Assembly: GCA_965371665.1 (NCBI GenBank)
Contig: CBDUZI010000018.1
Coordinates: forward strand, 1-38,553
Origin: JAUVAV01 sp965371665
GTDB taxonomy: Bacteria; Oederibacteriota; JAAXVQ01; JAUVAV01
DNA length: 38,553 bases
Direction of reading: 5' to 3'
In this document: piece by piece, positions 18,069 to 26,105 of the stretch
How the letters are laid out: the number at the start of each line of letters is the position of its first letter
How positions within the stretch are numbered: the first letter of the stretch is position 1
The notes under the pieces: model-generated
Told to the model about the DNA's origin: nothing
Seen by the model: only the letters and a program-made list of their open reading frames with translations
The model's database searches: none
Translations under genes and position numbers: made by a program

Positions 18069-18848
18069 ATGAAAAAGAACTTTATTTATAAAGGCGATTG
18101 CATAAATGTTCTGAATAATGAAATTGAGGAAAAAACAGTTGATTTAATCTTTGCTGACCCACCTTATAACTTATCCGGCAATGAATTGAAATGGAAGGGC
18201 AGCAAAACAGGAGGCGATTGGTATATGGTAAATGAGGAGTGGGACAAAATGACATCTCCTGAATATATTCAATTTACTGGAAAATGGATTGGGGCTTGTC
18301 ATAAAGCGCTAAAAGATTATGGAGCAATTTATATATCTTGCACCTATCATAATATTGCAGAATTAGTGATGGTTTTAAAGCGATTGGATTTTAAGATACA
18401 TAATATTATAACCTGGCAAAAAACAAATGCCATGCCAAATATGACAAAGCGGGTTTTTACTCACTCAACCGAGTTTGTGGTTTGGGCTGTAAAAGGAAAA
18501 AAATGGATATTTAATTATGAAGAGTTAAAAAAAAATAATCCCGAGAAACAAAAGGATGGAGCAATGAAACAAATGAGAGATGTTTGGTCATTGCCTTTAG
18601 TGCAAGGGAAGGAGAGGTTGAGAGGAAGAAATGGGCGTGCTTCGCACCCTACGCAAAAGCCAGAAGAAATGTTAAAGCGAATTATTATTGCATCTTCAAA
18701 CAAGGGTGATTTAGTACTTGACCCCTTTTTGGGTAGCGGAACAACTGCTTTGGTTGCAAAGAAGCTTGATAGAAAATGGATTGGAATAGAAAAAAACAAT
18801 GAATATGTAAAAATGGCACAAAAAAGAATAGACGCCAGCTTGTCATAG
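18069..18848 (+). CDS. Site-specific DNA methyltransferase, beta-class
   Basis: The protein has 259 residues from the ATG at 18069, preferred over an in-frame TTG at 18057 inside the endonuclease gene. The catalytic motif ADPPYNLSG (D30-P-P-Y33) comes first and the AdoMet-binding DPFLGSGTT (218-226) near the C-terminus, the beta-class order. The end GIEKNNEYVKMAQKRI is typical. DPPY suggests adenine-N6 methylation, although beta-class DPPY and SPPY enzymes overlap. Third gene of the restriction-modification island; it likely protects the strand not covered by the RadC-methylase chimera. Confidence 0.9.
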   Translation: MKKNFIYKGDCINVLNNEIEEKTVDLIFADPPYNLSGNELKWKGSKTGGDWYMVNEEWDKMTSPEYIQFTGKWIGACHKALKDYGAIYISCTYHNIAELVMVLKRLDFKIHNIITWQKTNAMPNMTKRVFTHSTEFVVWAVKGKKWIFNYEELKKNNPEKQKDGAMKQMRDVWSLPLVQGKERLRGRNGRASHPTQKPEEMLKRIIIASSNKGDLVLDPFLGSGTTALVAKKLDRKWIGIEKNNEYVKMAQKRIDASLS

Positions 18849-19013
18849 ATGGTTTAGTACCGGGCTTTCGCCGGGGTGATGTCATTGGGTTGGCTTTCCG
18901 CAACCGACACTAATAATTAACAACTGGTATTGCAATGGTTTTTCACCCTGAAAACGAAATGGAAAAAAGTATTGCGATTGACTACCAGAAGAGGGGCCAA
19001 GCATATCGTTTGC

Positions 19014-19041
19014 GTAGGGGCGTTTAATTAAACGCCCCTAC
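19014..19041. repeat. Perfect 28-bp palindrome, copy 2
   Basis: Base-for-base identical to 4497-4524 (half-site GTAGGGGCGTTTAA). The gap 18849-19317 otherwise holds a family C end fragment (about 18891-18918), a B/C hybrid element and the hom promoter. No convincing gene is seen in it. Confidence 0.8.
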
Positions 19042-19046
19042 ATGCC

Positions 19047-19234
19047 CCTGGGAGCTTGAGCATTTAGTGCGTTTCGTCATTCCGGCATGCTTTAAGCCGG
19101 AATCCACCGGCTTTTATTTCCAAAGAATTAATTGTAGGGGCGGGTTTAAAACCCGCCCCTACCGAAATATAACAATCACTCGGGTATGACAACCCTCTTA
19201 GAAAACCGCCTCTCCGCAACAGGAACTAATTAGC
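19047..19234. repeat. Hybrid family B/C palindromic element
   Basis: The left end is family B (GGGAGCTTGAGCATTTAGTG, then GTCATTCCGGCATGC). The right two thirds are family C in reverse orientation: the GTAGGGGCGGG hairpin at 19134-19162, then TCGGGTATGACAACCC and CCTCTCCGCAACAGGAACTA. This suggests recombination between families or that B and C are segments of one element type. Confidence 0.75.
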
Positions 19235-19251
19235 GGCTTCCTACTTGGGCC

Positions 19252-19279
19252 TTGACAGGGAAAATGATGCCGGTATAAT
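19252..19279 (+). promoter_or_regulatory. Sigma70-type promoter for the threonine operon
   Basis: A consensus TTGACA at 19252-19257 is separated by 16 bases from a consensus TATAAT at 19274-19279, 38 bases before the hom start. AAAAAAGGAGA follows as ribosome site. This is the cleanest promoter in the window and would drive hom, thrC and the apgM-like gene. Confidence 0.8.
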
Positions 19280-19317
19280 ACCATGTTATATTTAGTGTTA
19301 AAAAAGGAGATTAAGGT

Positions 19318-20637
19318 ATGAGTCAGCAGATTAACGTCGGCCTGCTCGGATGGGGAACCGTTGGAACCGGGGTGACCAGGGTTTTTCAGCAGAATTCCGA
19401 TCTGCTGGCCCAGCGGACCGGTGTGCCCTTGATTATTAAGAAGATTGCGGATCTGGATTTAAAAAGAGACCGCGGAATAAAAATTGATTCCGGCCGGCTG
19501 ACTACCCAGGCGGAGGAAGTCATAGGCGATCCGGATATTCAGATTATAGTAGAGTTGATCGGTGGAATCGAGCCGGCTAAAACGCTTATTCTGAAGGCTC
19601 TTCAGGCTGGAAAACATGTAGTTACGGCCAACAAGGCACTGCTGGCGGAACATTGGGATGAAATTCACAGTACGGCCAGGAAATTCTCCCAGGAGATATA
19701 TTTTGAAGCCTCAGTGGGCGGCGGGATTCCGGTGGTGCAGGGTCTTAATGAAGGTTTAGCGGCTAATCGCATCCAGGCTATTTTCGGCATTATAAATGGA
19801 ACCGCTAATTATATTCTTACGGAGATGGGCCGGGGACACGATTATAGCAGCGCTTTGGCTCGGGCCCGGGAAAAAGGGTATGCCGAAGCCGATCCCACGC
19901 TGGATGTAGAGGGCGGGGATACCATGCATAAATTGGTGATTCTCGCCTCTTTGGCTTTCGGGAAACGAGTGGCACCACAGGACATTCACGTTGAGGGTAT
20001 TACCCGGATAACCGAAGAGGATATTCTTTATGCGCGGGAGGAATTCGACCAGCAGATCAAACTGCTGGGAATAGCCAAGCAAACACCGGAGGGAAGCATT
20101 CAGGTACGTGTTCATCCTACGCTTATTCCGGCTGAGCATCTGCTGGCTTCCGTCCAAGGGGTTTATAATGGGATTTACGTTGTAGGAGACTCGGTTGGCG
20201 CCACTATGTTTTATGGGAAAGGGGCCGGCGAAATGCCTACGGCTTCGGCCGTAGTGTCGGATATCATTTTCATCGCCCGCAGCATTCACATGGGGGCGGC
20301 CGGAAAGGTGCCCTCAGTATATTATCATCCCCAAAAAAATACCGGGGATTTGAAGATTGAACCGGTGGGAGAATTAATCTCCGAGTATTATCTAAGATTC
20401 AATGTTAAAGATGAAGTCGGGGTAATTGCGAAAATCGCCGGCCTTCTCGGAGAGCAGGGAATATCCATTGCCTCAGTGATTCAAAAAGTCCGGCATAAGG
20501 ATAATATGGTTCCCGTGGTAATTATGACCTATGAAGCACGCGAGCAAAATATCCGGCGTGCCTTGGAATCCGCAGACCGGATGTCCTTTGTAATGCAGCC
20601 AACCTTGATGATAAGGGTGGAGAAGTTCGATGAATAA
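19318..20637 (+). CDS. hom: Homoserine dehydrogenase
   Basis: The protein has 439 residues and catalyses NAD(P)H reduction of aspartate semialdehyde to homoserine. The N-terminal Rossmann fold shows GLLGWGTVGTG; the catalytic domain has TANKALLAEHW, SVGGGIPVVQ, FGIINGTANYIL and EADPTLDVEGGD, all family hallmarks. A C-terminal ACT domain (about 355-435; YYLRFNVKDEVGVIAKIAGL) is the usual site of threonine feedback. Length matches the bacterial type with ACT. GGAGA stands before the ATG, and the stop overlaps the thrC start by 8 bases, indicating translational coupling. Confidence 0.97.
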   Translation: MSQQINVGLLGWGTVGTGVTRVFQQNSDLLAQRTGVPLIIKKIADLDLKRDRGIKIDSGRLTTQAEEVIGDPDIQIIVELIGGIEPAKTLILKALQAGKHVVTANKALLAEHWDEIHSTARKFSQEIYFEASVGGGIPVVQGLNEGLAANRIQAIFGIINGTANYILTEMGRGHDYSSALARAREKGYAEADPTLDVEGGDTMHKLVILASLAFGKRVAPQDIHVEGITRITEEDILYAREEFDQQIKLLGIAKQTPEGSIQVRVHPTLIPAEHLLASVQGVYNGIYVVGDSVGATMFYGKGAGEMPTASAVVSDIIFIARSIHMGAAGKVPSVYYHPQKNTGDLKIEPVGELISEYYLRFNVKDEVGVIAKIAGLLGEQGISIASVIQKVRHKDNMVPVVIMTYEAREQNIRRALESADRMSFVMQPTLMIRVEKFDE

Positions 20638-21721
20638 TAAAGGGGTTATCGCAAAATATCGCAGGTATTTGGCCGTTACCGGAGCTACTCCGGTAATTAC
20701 GCTGCAGGAAGGTGATACTCCGCTCCTGCCCGCTCCTTCTCTCGGTAAATTGGCGGGAGTGCGCATGGAAGTATTTTTAAAATGTGAGGGCGCAAATCCC
20801 ACGGGTTCTTTTAAAGACCGGGGAATGACCATGGCTATTTCGAAGGCCAAAGAAGCCGGTGCCCGGGCGGTTATCTGCGCTTCGACCGGAAACACATCGG
20901 CTTCTGCGGCGGCTTACTCGGCTAAGGCCGGTTTAACCTGTTATGTAATCCTGCCGAAGGGCGCGATTGCGCTGGGAAAGCTGGCCCAGGCCATCATGCA
21001 TGGAGCAAAAGTTATTGCTATTGATGGTAATTTTGATCAAGCCCTGGAAATAGTTAAAGAAATATCTGAAAAAAATAATATAACTCTTGTAAATTCAATA
21101 AATCCGCATAGAATTGAAGGACAAAAGACCGGGGCTTTTGAAATTGTAGATCAATTGGGACGTTCCCCGAATTTTCATTTTATTCCGGTTGGAAATGCCG
21201 GGAATATTACGGCTTATTGGAAAGGATACAAAGAATATAAACGTTCCGGACGCTTTTCCCGGCTGCCGCGCATGATGGGATGGCAGGCTGCGCAATCCGC
21301 GCCCATTGTAAAGGGATATCCCATAAAAAATCCCAAAACTTTAGCCACCGCGATTCGTATCGGTAATCCGGCATCATGGAAAAAGGCCGAGGAAGCGCGT
21401 GATGAATCAAAAGGAATGATCGGCATGGTAACGGACCGGCAAATCATAGCGGCCTACCGCCATTTAGGCGAAGTGGAAGGTATTTTTTGCGAACCGGCTT
21501 CCGCAGCTTCGGTAGCGGGTTTTATGAAACTGGCCGCCTCCGGCTTTTTCAAGCGGGAGACTCCGAGCGAAGCAGTGACGGTCTGTATTTTAACCGGGCA
21601 CGGACTGAAAGATCCGGACCGCGCAGTAGCGGAATCGGCCAAGCCCCGGACATGTCCGGCCGATGTCAAGGCTGTGCTGAAAATAATGGGAATGAAAAAT
21701 TCTTCCCGCAGGAAACGTTAG
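20630..21721 (+). CDS. thrC: Threonine synthase
   Basis: The protein has 363 residues; a PLP enzyme converting O-phosphohomoserine to threonine. GDTPLLPAPSL opens the fold; the PLP lysine lies in NPTGSFKDRGM (K62); CASTGNTSASAAAY binds the cofactor phosphate; GNAGNITAYWKGY and the end region CILTGHGLKDPD are also characteristic. It resembles the short thrC class used in many bacteria. It starts inside the end of hom, with GGTGGAG upstream, and is followed after one base by the apgM-like gene. Confidence 0.97.
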   Translation: MNNKGVIAKYRRYLAVTGATPVITLQEGDTPLLPAPSLGKLAGVRMEVFLKCEGANPTGSFKDRGMTMAISKAKEAGARAVICASTGNTSASAAAYSAKAGLTCYVILPKGAIALGKLAQAIMHGAKVIAIDGNFDQALEIVKEISEKNNITLVNSINPHRIEGQKTGAFEIVDQLGRSPNFHFIPVGNAGNITAYWKGYKEYKRSGRFSRLPRMMGWQAAQSAPIVKGYPIKNPKTLATAIRIGNPASWKKAEEARDESKGMIGMVTDRQIIAAYRHLGEVEGIFCEPASAASVAGFMKLAASGFFKRETPSEAVTVCILTGHGLKDPDRAVAESAKPRTCPADVKAVLKIMGMKNSSRRKR

Positions 21722-21722
21722 C

Positions 21723-22946
21723 ATGAAATATTTATTACTGGTAGGTGATGGGATGGCTGATCATCCCAATCCTGAATTAAACCAACGCACCCCTTTGCAA
21801 GCCGCCCGGACTCCGAATCTGGACTTTCTGGCCAGGCATGGCATATTAGGTACAGCGCATACTCTGGTGCAAGGTTATCCCCTGGGATCGGACGTTGCTA
21901 ACCTGGCGGTAATGGGCTATGACCCCAAAAAATACTATTCCGGCCGGGCGCCCCTGGAAGCCGCCAATATCGGGGTAGACTTGGAACCTAGGGATGTTGC
22001 CTTTCGTTGCAACCTGGTTCACGTTAAAAATAATATCATGGAGGATTATTCCTCCGGCCATCTGCCCACCCCGGAAGCGGAACCATTAATCAAGATGATG
22101 GAAAAAAAACTGGGGAATAAAAAAATTAAATTTTACCTGGGTAACAGCTATCGTCACTTAATGGTTTGGCAAGGAGGTCCGCTGAAGGTTCAATGCACTC
22201 CGCCGCACGACATCAGCGGCCGGGAAATTTCCGCCTATTGGCCTAAAGGCGCCGGTCATAAGGAACTGGTCCGGCTGATGGAGGATTCCCGCCTGCTTTT
22301 GGAAGGACATGAGGTAAACCGGGAACGCCGCCGGTCCGGCCTGGTGCCGGCTAATATGATATGGCTGTGGGGTCAGGGGAAAAAACCGGAAATGCCTACG
22401 CTTACGGAACGCTTTAATATCACAGGCAGTGTAATCTCGGCCGTGGATTTAATCAAGGGACTGGGAATTTATGCCGGTCTTTCACCGATTAAAGTTCCGG
22501 GAGCCACCGGTTACCTGGATACTAATTATGCGGGCAAGGCGGAAGCGGCTTTGAAGGTTCTGAAGAAGCAGGACCTGGTTTTTGTGCATGTGGAAGCTCC
22601 GGACGAGTGCGGTCACAACGGCGATGTGGCGGGCAAGGTAAAAGCGATAGAGGATTTTGATGAAAAAGTAGTGGGTGCGATTTTAAAAGGGCTGGAAGGC
22701 CGGAAAGACTATAGGATTTTAGTGCTGCCGGACCATCCCACGCCGCTGGATGTCCGTACGCATGTTGATGAGCCGGTTCCCTTTATTATTTATCAGCCGG
22801 AGGCCGGGCAAGAGAAAAACCCGGAGATGAAAATTTCTCCGGACGGTTATGATGAAGAACAAGCCCGGGCGGCAGGGCTGCATATCGAGGAAGCCTGGCG
22901 GCTGATGGAAATTTTGATCACCGGAAATTGGCCGGCCAACCTGTAG
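21723..22946 (+). CDS. apgM: Archaeal-type cofactor-independent phosphoglycerate mutase homologue; probable homoserine kinase
   Basis: The protein has 407 residues of the alkaline phosphatase superfamily: VGDGMAD (metal Asp D9), the nucleophile serine in PLGSDVANLAVMGYDP (S56), SGRAPLEAANIG, HVEAPDECGHNGD and a LPDHPTPLDVRTH metal site. Members called apgM fall into a subgroup annotated as proposed homoserine kinase when they sit in threonine operons lacking thrB. Here it sits between thrC and lysC, and no GHMP-type thrB is seen, so phosphorylation of homoserine is the best guess; mutase activity in glycolysis is the alternative. The TAG stop coincides with the first bases of a family B repeat. 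Confidence 0.85.
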   Translation: MKYLLLVGDGMADHPNPELNQRTPLQAARTPNLDFLARHGILGTAHTLVQGYPLGSDVANLAVMGYDPKKYYSGRAPLEAANIGVDLEPRDVAFRCNLVHVKNNIMEDYSSGHLPTPEAEPLIKMMEKKLGNKKIKFYLGNSYRHLMVWQGGPLKVQCTPPHDISGREISAYWPKGAGHKELVRLMEDSRLLLEGHEVNRERRRSGLVPANMIWLWGQGKKPEMPTLTERFNITGSVISAVDLIKGLGIYAGLSPIKVPGATGYLDTNYAGKAEAALKVLKKQDLVFVHVEAPDECGHNGDVAGKVKAIEDFDEKVVGAILKGLEGRKDYRILVLPDHPTPLDVRTHVDEPVPFIIYQPEAGQEKNPEMKISPDGYDEEQARAAGLHIEEAWRLMEILITGNWPANL

Positions 22947-23091
22947 GACTCTGAGCAATTGGTCTGGTTTTTTTATGTTGTCATTCCCGAATGCCCTTAT
23001 CGGGAATCCAGAGGCTTTGATATTAAAGGAATTAAAAGCCACTGGATACCCGCTTACTACATGCGGGTATGACAAAATTAACTAATTGTGC
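22943..23091. repeat. Family B palindromic element overlapping a stop codon
   Basis: It begins with TAGGACTCTGAGCAATTGG, contains GTCATTCCCGAATGC and ATGCGGGTATGAC, and ends AACTAATTGTGCC. Its initial TAG is the stop codon of the apgM-like gene. A short hairpin, GGCGGAC-N6-GTCCGCC (23103-23122), follows it just before lysC. Confidence 0.75.
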
Positions 23092-23149
23092 CGGCTACCG
23101 GAGGCGGACTTCCATGTCCGCCCGAATTTGAAATGTGAAGTGGACAGCC

Positions 23150-24376
23150 ATGACTAAACAATTAACGGTTATGAAATTCGGCGGCGCTACGCTGGCAACT
23201 CCGGACTTAATGATAGGCGTGGCCCGGCGGATCGTAGAGACCAGAGCCCAGGGCCGGGATGTAGTAGTTGTGGTTTCCGCGCCCGGAGATATGACTGATG
23301 CGCTGATTGCCCAAGCCCGGGCCATTACGGATGAGCCGGATGAACGCGAGATGGATATGCTGCTGGCCACCGGCGAACAGCAGTCCATTGCGTTGATGGG
23401 CATTGCGTTGAAGTCCTTAGGTTGCGATGCCATTTCGTTTACCGGTCCCCAGGTGGGTATTGTTACCGATGATGCGCATACCAAGGCTCGTATTGTAAAA
23501 ATGGGCGGTGAGAAGATCAAAACCGCGCTGCATTCAGGCAAGGTTGCGATTGTGGCCGGTTTTCAGGGAGAGACTGCGAGCGAAGAAATTACTACCTTGG
23601 GACGGGGAGGGTCGGATCTGACGGCCGTGGCCCTGGCCACGGTCCTGTCGGCGGATCTTTGCGAGTTTTTCAAGGATGTGGACGGAGTTTATACGGCTGA
23701 TCCCCGGATTGTACCGGAGGCGGTCCGGCTTCCGCGCCTGGCTTATGATGAGATGCTCGAGATGGCCAGCCTGGGCGCGCAGGTATTGTATAATCGCTGC
23801 GTGGAGTTCGCCAAAAAAAATAAGATCGTTTTGCATGTAAGATCCAGCACCAAACCCGAACCCGGCACACTGATTTCAGAGGAGGTAGTACAGATGGAAG
23901 GGGTTATCGTATCCAGTGTGACCCACACCAAAAAAGAAGCGAAACTAACCATTCTTTGGGTTCCCGATCAGCCGGGAATTGCCGCCAAGATATTCAGCCG
24001 TTTGGCGGCTGAGGCATTAAACATCGATGTGATCGTTCAGGATATTTCGGAAGAAGGTACCACAAATATTTCCTTCACCATATCCCAGGATGATTTGAGC
24101 CGGGCCAAAAAGGCGGTGGAAAAACTAGTCCGGGAGATAGGCGCCAAGGGTTTTCAAGCGGAAGAGCATATCGGCAAGGTCAGCGTGGTCGGAATCGGCA
24201 TGCGTAGCCATTCCGGCGTGGCCGCGGTTATGTTTGAAGCTTTGGCTGAAAAAGAGATTAATATTCAAATGATATCAACCTCGGAAATAAAAATTTCGTG
24301 TATTGTGGCCGAGGACCGGGTGGAGGATGCGGTCCGCGCCATTCATGAAAAATTCCAGCTGGCAAATTTAGCCTGA
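23150..24376 (+). CDS. lysC: Aspartate kinase
   Basis: The protein has 408 residues from the ATG at 23150; an in-frame GTG at 23135 is less likely because the conserved TVMKFGGATL start follows directly. Kinase domain motifs: KFGGATLATP, VVVVSAPGDMTDALI, GFQGETASEEITTLGRGGSDLTAVALA, DGVYTADPRIV. Two C-terminal ACT domains (about 265-408; LWVPDQPGIAAKIFSRL and VVGIGMRSHSGVAAVMFEAL) provide feedback control by lysine and/or threonine. It phosphorylates aspartate, the first step of the pathway that hom and thrC complete. Separated from apgM by a repeat, so it may have its own promoter; none is obvious. Confidence 0.97.
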   Translation: MTKQLTVMKFGGATLATPDLMIGVARRIVETRAQGRDVVVVVSAPGDMTDALIAQARAITDEPDEREMDMLLATGEQQSIALMGIALKSLGCDAISFTGPQVGIVTDDAHTKARIVKMGGEKIKTALHSGKVAIVAGFQGETASEEITTLGRGGSDLTAVALATVLSADLCEFFKDVDGVYTADPRIVPEAVRLPRLAYDEMLEMASLGAQVLYNRCVEFAKKNKIVLHVRSSTKPEPGTLISEEVVQMEGVIVSSVTHTKKEAKLTILWVPDQPGIAAKIFSRLAAEALNIDVIVQDISEEGTTNISFTISQDDLSRAKKAVEKLVREIGAKGFQAEEHIGKVSVVGIGMRSHSGVAAVMFEALAEKEINIQMISTSEIKISCIVAEDRVEDAVRAIHEKFQLANLA

Positions 24377-24383
24377 GTTTATT

Positions 24384-24524
24384 ATGTCCCGGAAATTGCC
24401 GCTATCGTCCCACCCGAAAACGGAGGAGGAAAAATACTTTACCTGGGCCTGGCATTTGAAAGCGCTGGCAATTATCTACGGCCTGCTGGCCGTGGGATAT
24501 ATACTTTTGCGGATTTTGATATAG
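24384..24524 (+). CDS. Small single-span membrane protein
   Basis: A 46-codon frame starts ATG 7 bases after lysC and ends TAG. Residues 1-20 are polar (SSHPKTEEEKYF); residues 26-46 form one hydrophobic segment (ALAIIYGLLAVGYILLRILI). No strong ribosome site is seen, but translation could couple to the lysC stop. Codon use resembles its neighbours. No family is recognised; it could be a small inner-membrane peptide. The remaining gap to the thioredoxin gene holds a hairpin repeat only. Confidence 0.5.
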   Translation: MSRKLPLSSHPKTEEEKYFTWAWHLKALAIIYGLLAVGYILLRILI

Positions 24525-24560
24525 TTAGTTTCGGCTGTGAAAGTGATTTTTTTTTAAGCT

Positions 24561-24649
24561 TGTCATTTCGAGGCGAAGCCGAGAAATCTCCACGCATGCT
24601 TTTTAAATAGAAGTTTCCTTAGAGATTCCTCGCTGCGCTCGGAATGACA
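24561..24649. repeat. Long hairpin repeat before the thioredoxin gene
   Basis: The arms TGTCATTTCGAGGCGAAGCC (24561-24580) and GCGCTCGGAATGACA (24635-24649) belong to an imperfect inverted repeat with GAGAAATCTC and GAGATTCCTC inside. It resembles family B by its GTCATT/AATGAC ends. A TTTTCCGCAGGAAG fragment similar to a family C end follows at about 24674. Confidence 0.7.
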
Positions 24650-24722
24650 AAACGCCGGAAGTATGATAAAAGGTTTTCCGCAGGAAGAACCGGTTATCTT
24701 AAAAAACTAAGGAGGAAGCGGC

Positions 24723-25043
24723 ATGATTGAAGCAACGGATCAAAATTTTGAGACCGAGGTATTAAAATCAAATATCCCCGTATTAGTGGATTTCGGGGCG
24801 GTCTGGTGCGGTCCCTGCCGGATGATCGCTCCGGTGGTGGAAGAATTTGCCCGCGATTTTGAGGGGCGTATTAAGACGGTTAAACTGGATGTGGATGCCA
24901 ATCAGAACGCGGCCGGCCGTTTCGCCATCCGATCGATTCCTTCGCTCATGTTTTTCAAAGAAGGCCGGCTGGCCAATCAAATCGTAGGCGCTTGCACCAA
25001 GTCGCAGCTGGTATCCATGGCGGAGGAAATACTTGCCGGATAA
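24723..25043 (+). CDS. trxA: Thioredoxin
   Basis: The protein has 106 residues, the normal length. The active site is VWCGPCRMIAP (C29, C32), preceded by PVLVDFGA and followed by KLDVDANQNAAGRFAIRSIPSLMFF, including the cis-proline in SIPS. It is a cytoplasmic dithiol reductant. AAGGAGGAAG stands before the ATG. The last codons overlap the reductase start by 11 bases, so substrate and enzyme are co-expressed. Confidence 0.97.
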   Translation: MIEATDQNFETEVLKSNIPVLVDFGAVWCGPCRMIAPVVEEFARDFEGRIKTVKLDVDANQNAAGRFAIRSIPSLMFFKEGRLANQIVGACTKSQLVSMAEEILAG

Positions 25044-25995
25044 TTTACCAGCCGGGAAGGAGCGAGACGAAGATACCCCGGCAGCGGATATTGCCATCAT
25101 AGGCGCCGGGCCGGCCGGTCTGACAGCCGGTTTGTATGCCGTGCGCGCCGGGCGCAGCGTAATTTTAATTGAGCAATTGTCTCCCGGAGGGCAGGCCGCC
25201 ACTACCTGGCAGGTGGATAATTATCCGGGGCTGCCGCATATACCGGGCGCGGACCTGATGATGAAGATAGAGAGCCAGGTCCGGGAATTTAACCTGCAAA
25301 TATTATCCGGACAGGTTTTGGGAATGGTTCCGGGAAAGCCGCATCAATTGAATACGGCGGCAGGTAATATTAAGGCGCGGGCAATTATTTTCGCGACCGG
25401 CGCCAAACCCCGTCCGCTTAATATTCCCGGCGAAGCAGAATACCGGGGAAAAGGGGTATCGTATTGCGCCACCTGCGACGGCGCTTTCTTCCGCGGGCTT
25501 CCCGTAGCCGTGATCGGGGGAGGGAATACGGCCCTGGAAGAAGCCGAATTCCTGACCCGGTTTGCTTCTAAAGTATATCTGGTCCATCGCCGCGAACAGT
25601 TCCGGGCGGACAAAATTGTCCAGGACCGGGTTCTCCAAAATCCCAAGATAGAAATTGTTACTCCTTTTATCCCGCGCGAAATCACAGGGCAAGAGCAAAA
25701 AGTAAAGGGCCTCAAAGTAGAACGCCCGGATAAAACCGGAAACCGGGAATTGCCGGTGGAGGGGGTTTTTATTTTTGCGGGTTTAAATCCTCAGACTGAT
25801 ATGGTTAAAAATGTATTGGACCGGGACGAGGGAGCATATTTAATCACCGGGGATGATTTAAGCGCGAGTATTCCGGGGATTTTCGCGGCAGGAGATTGCC
25901 GCGCCAACCAGGTGAAACAGATTGTAGTAGCGGCCGGGGAAGGCGCCCGGGCCGCGGTTATGGCGGACCGGTATCTGCAAACTCAGGTGGGATAA
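25033..25995 (+). CDS. trxB: Thioredoxin reductase
   Basis: The protein has 320 residues. It has an FAD-binding IIGAGPAGLTAGLYA at about 22-36, PGGQAATTWQVDNYPG, the redox disulfide CATCDG (C145, C148), the NADPH site VIGGGNTALEEA, HRREQFRA, and the closing FAD motif GIFAAGDCR. The start codon is TTG at 25033, with GGAGGA 5-10 bases upstream inside trxA. A polar extension of about 17 residues precedes the Rossmann fold. It reduces the thioredoxin encoded by the overlapping gene. Confidence 0.96.
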   Translation: MPDNLPAGKERDEDTPAADIAIIGAGPAGLTAGLYAVRAGRSVILIEQLSPGGQAATTWQVDNYPGLPHIPGADLMMKIESQVREFNLQILSGQVLGMVPGKPHQLNTAAGNIKARAIIFATGAKPRPLNIPGEAEYRGKGVSYCATCDGAFFRGLPVAVIGGGNTALEEAEFLTRFASKVYLVHRREQFRADKIVQDRVLQNPKIEIVTPFIPREITGQEQKVKGLKVERPDKTGNRELPVEGVFIFAGLNPQTDMVKNVLDRDEGAYLITGDDLSASIPGIFAAGDCRANQVKQIVVAAGEGARAAVMADRYLQTQVG

Positions 25996-26054
25996 TCGGA
26001 AAAAATGTAAATATGTCAGCCGTTCATTAGAATATCTTCAGCAAGCACGTACTT

Positions 26055-26081
26055 GTAGGGGCGGCCCCCCGTGGCCGCCCT
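26055..26081. repeat. Short GC-rich palindrome
   Basis: GTAGGGGCGGCC and GGCCGCCC form a hairpin resembling the core of family C elements. It lies in the gap between trxB and the large secreted-protein gene, where nothing else is seen. Confidence 0.55.
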
Positions 26082-26105
26082 CAGACTAAAAGGAGGTTGT
26101 CGAAG

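Noticed and set aside
18935..19027. 30-codon frame starting ATG after the restriction island
   Set aside because: It has no good ribosome site, runs into the 28-bp palindrome for its stop, and cannot be told from chance or a gene relic.
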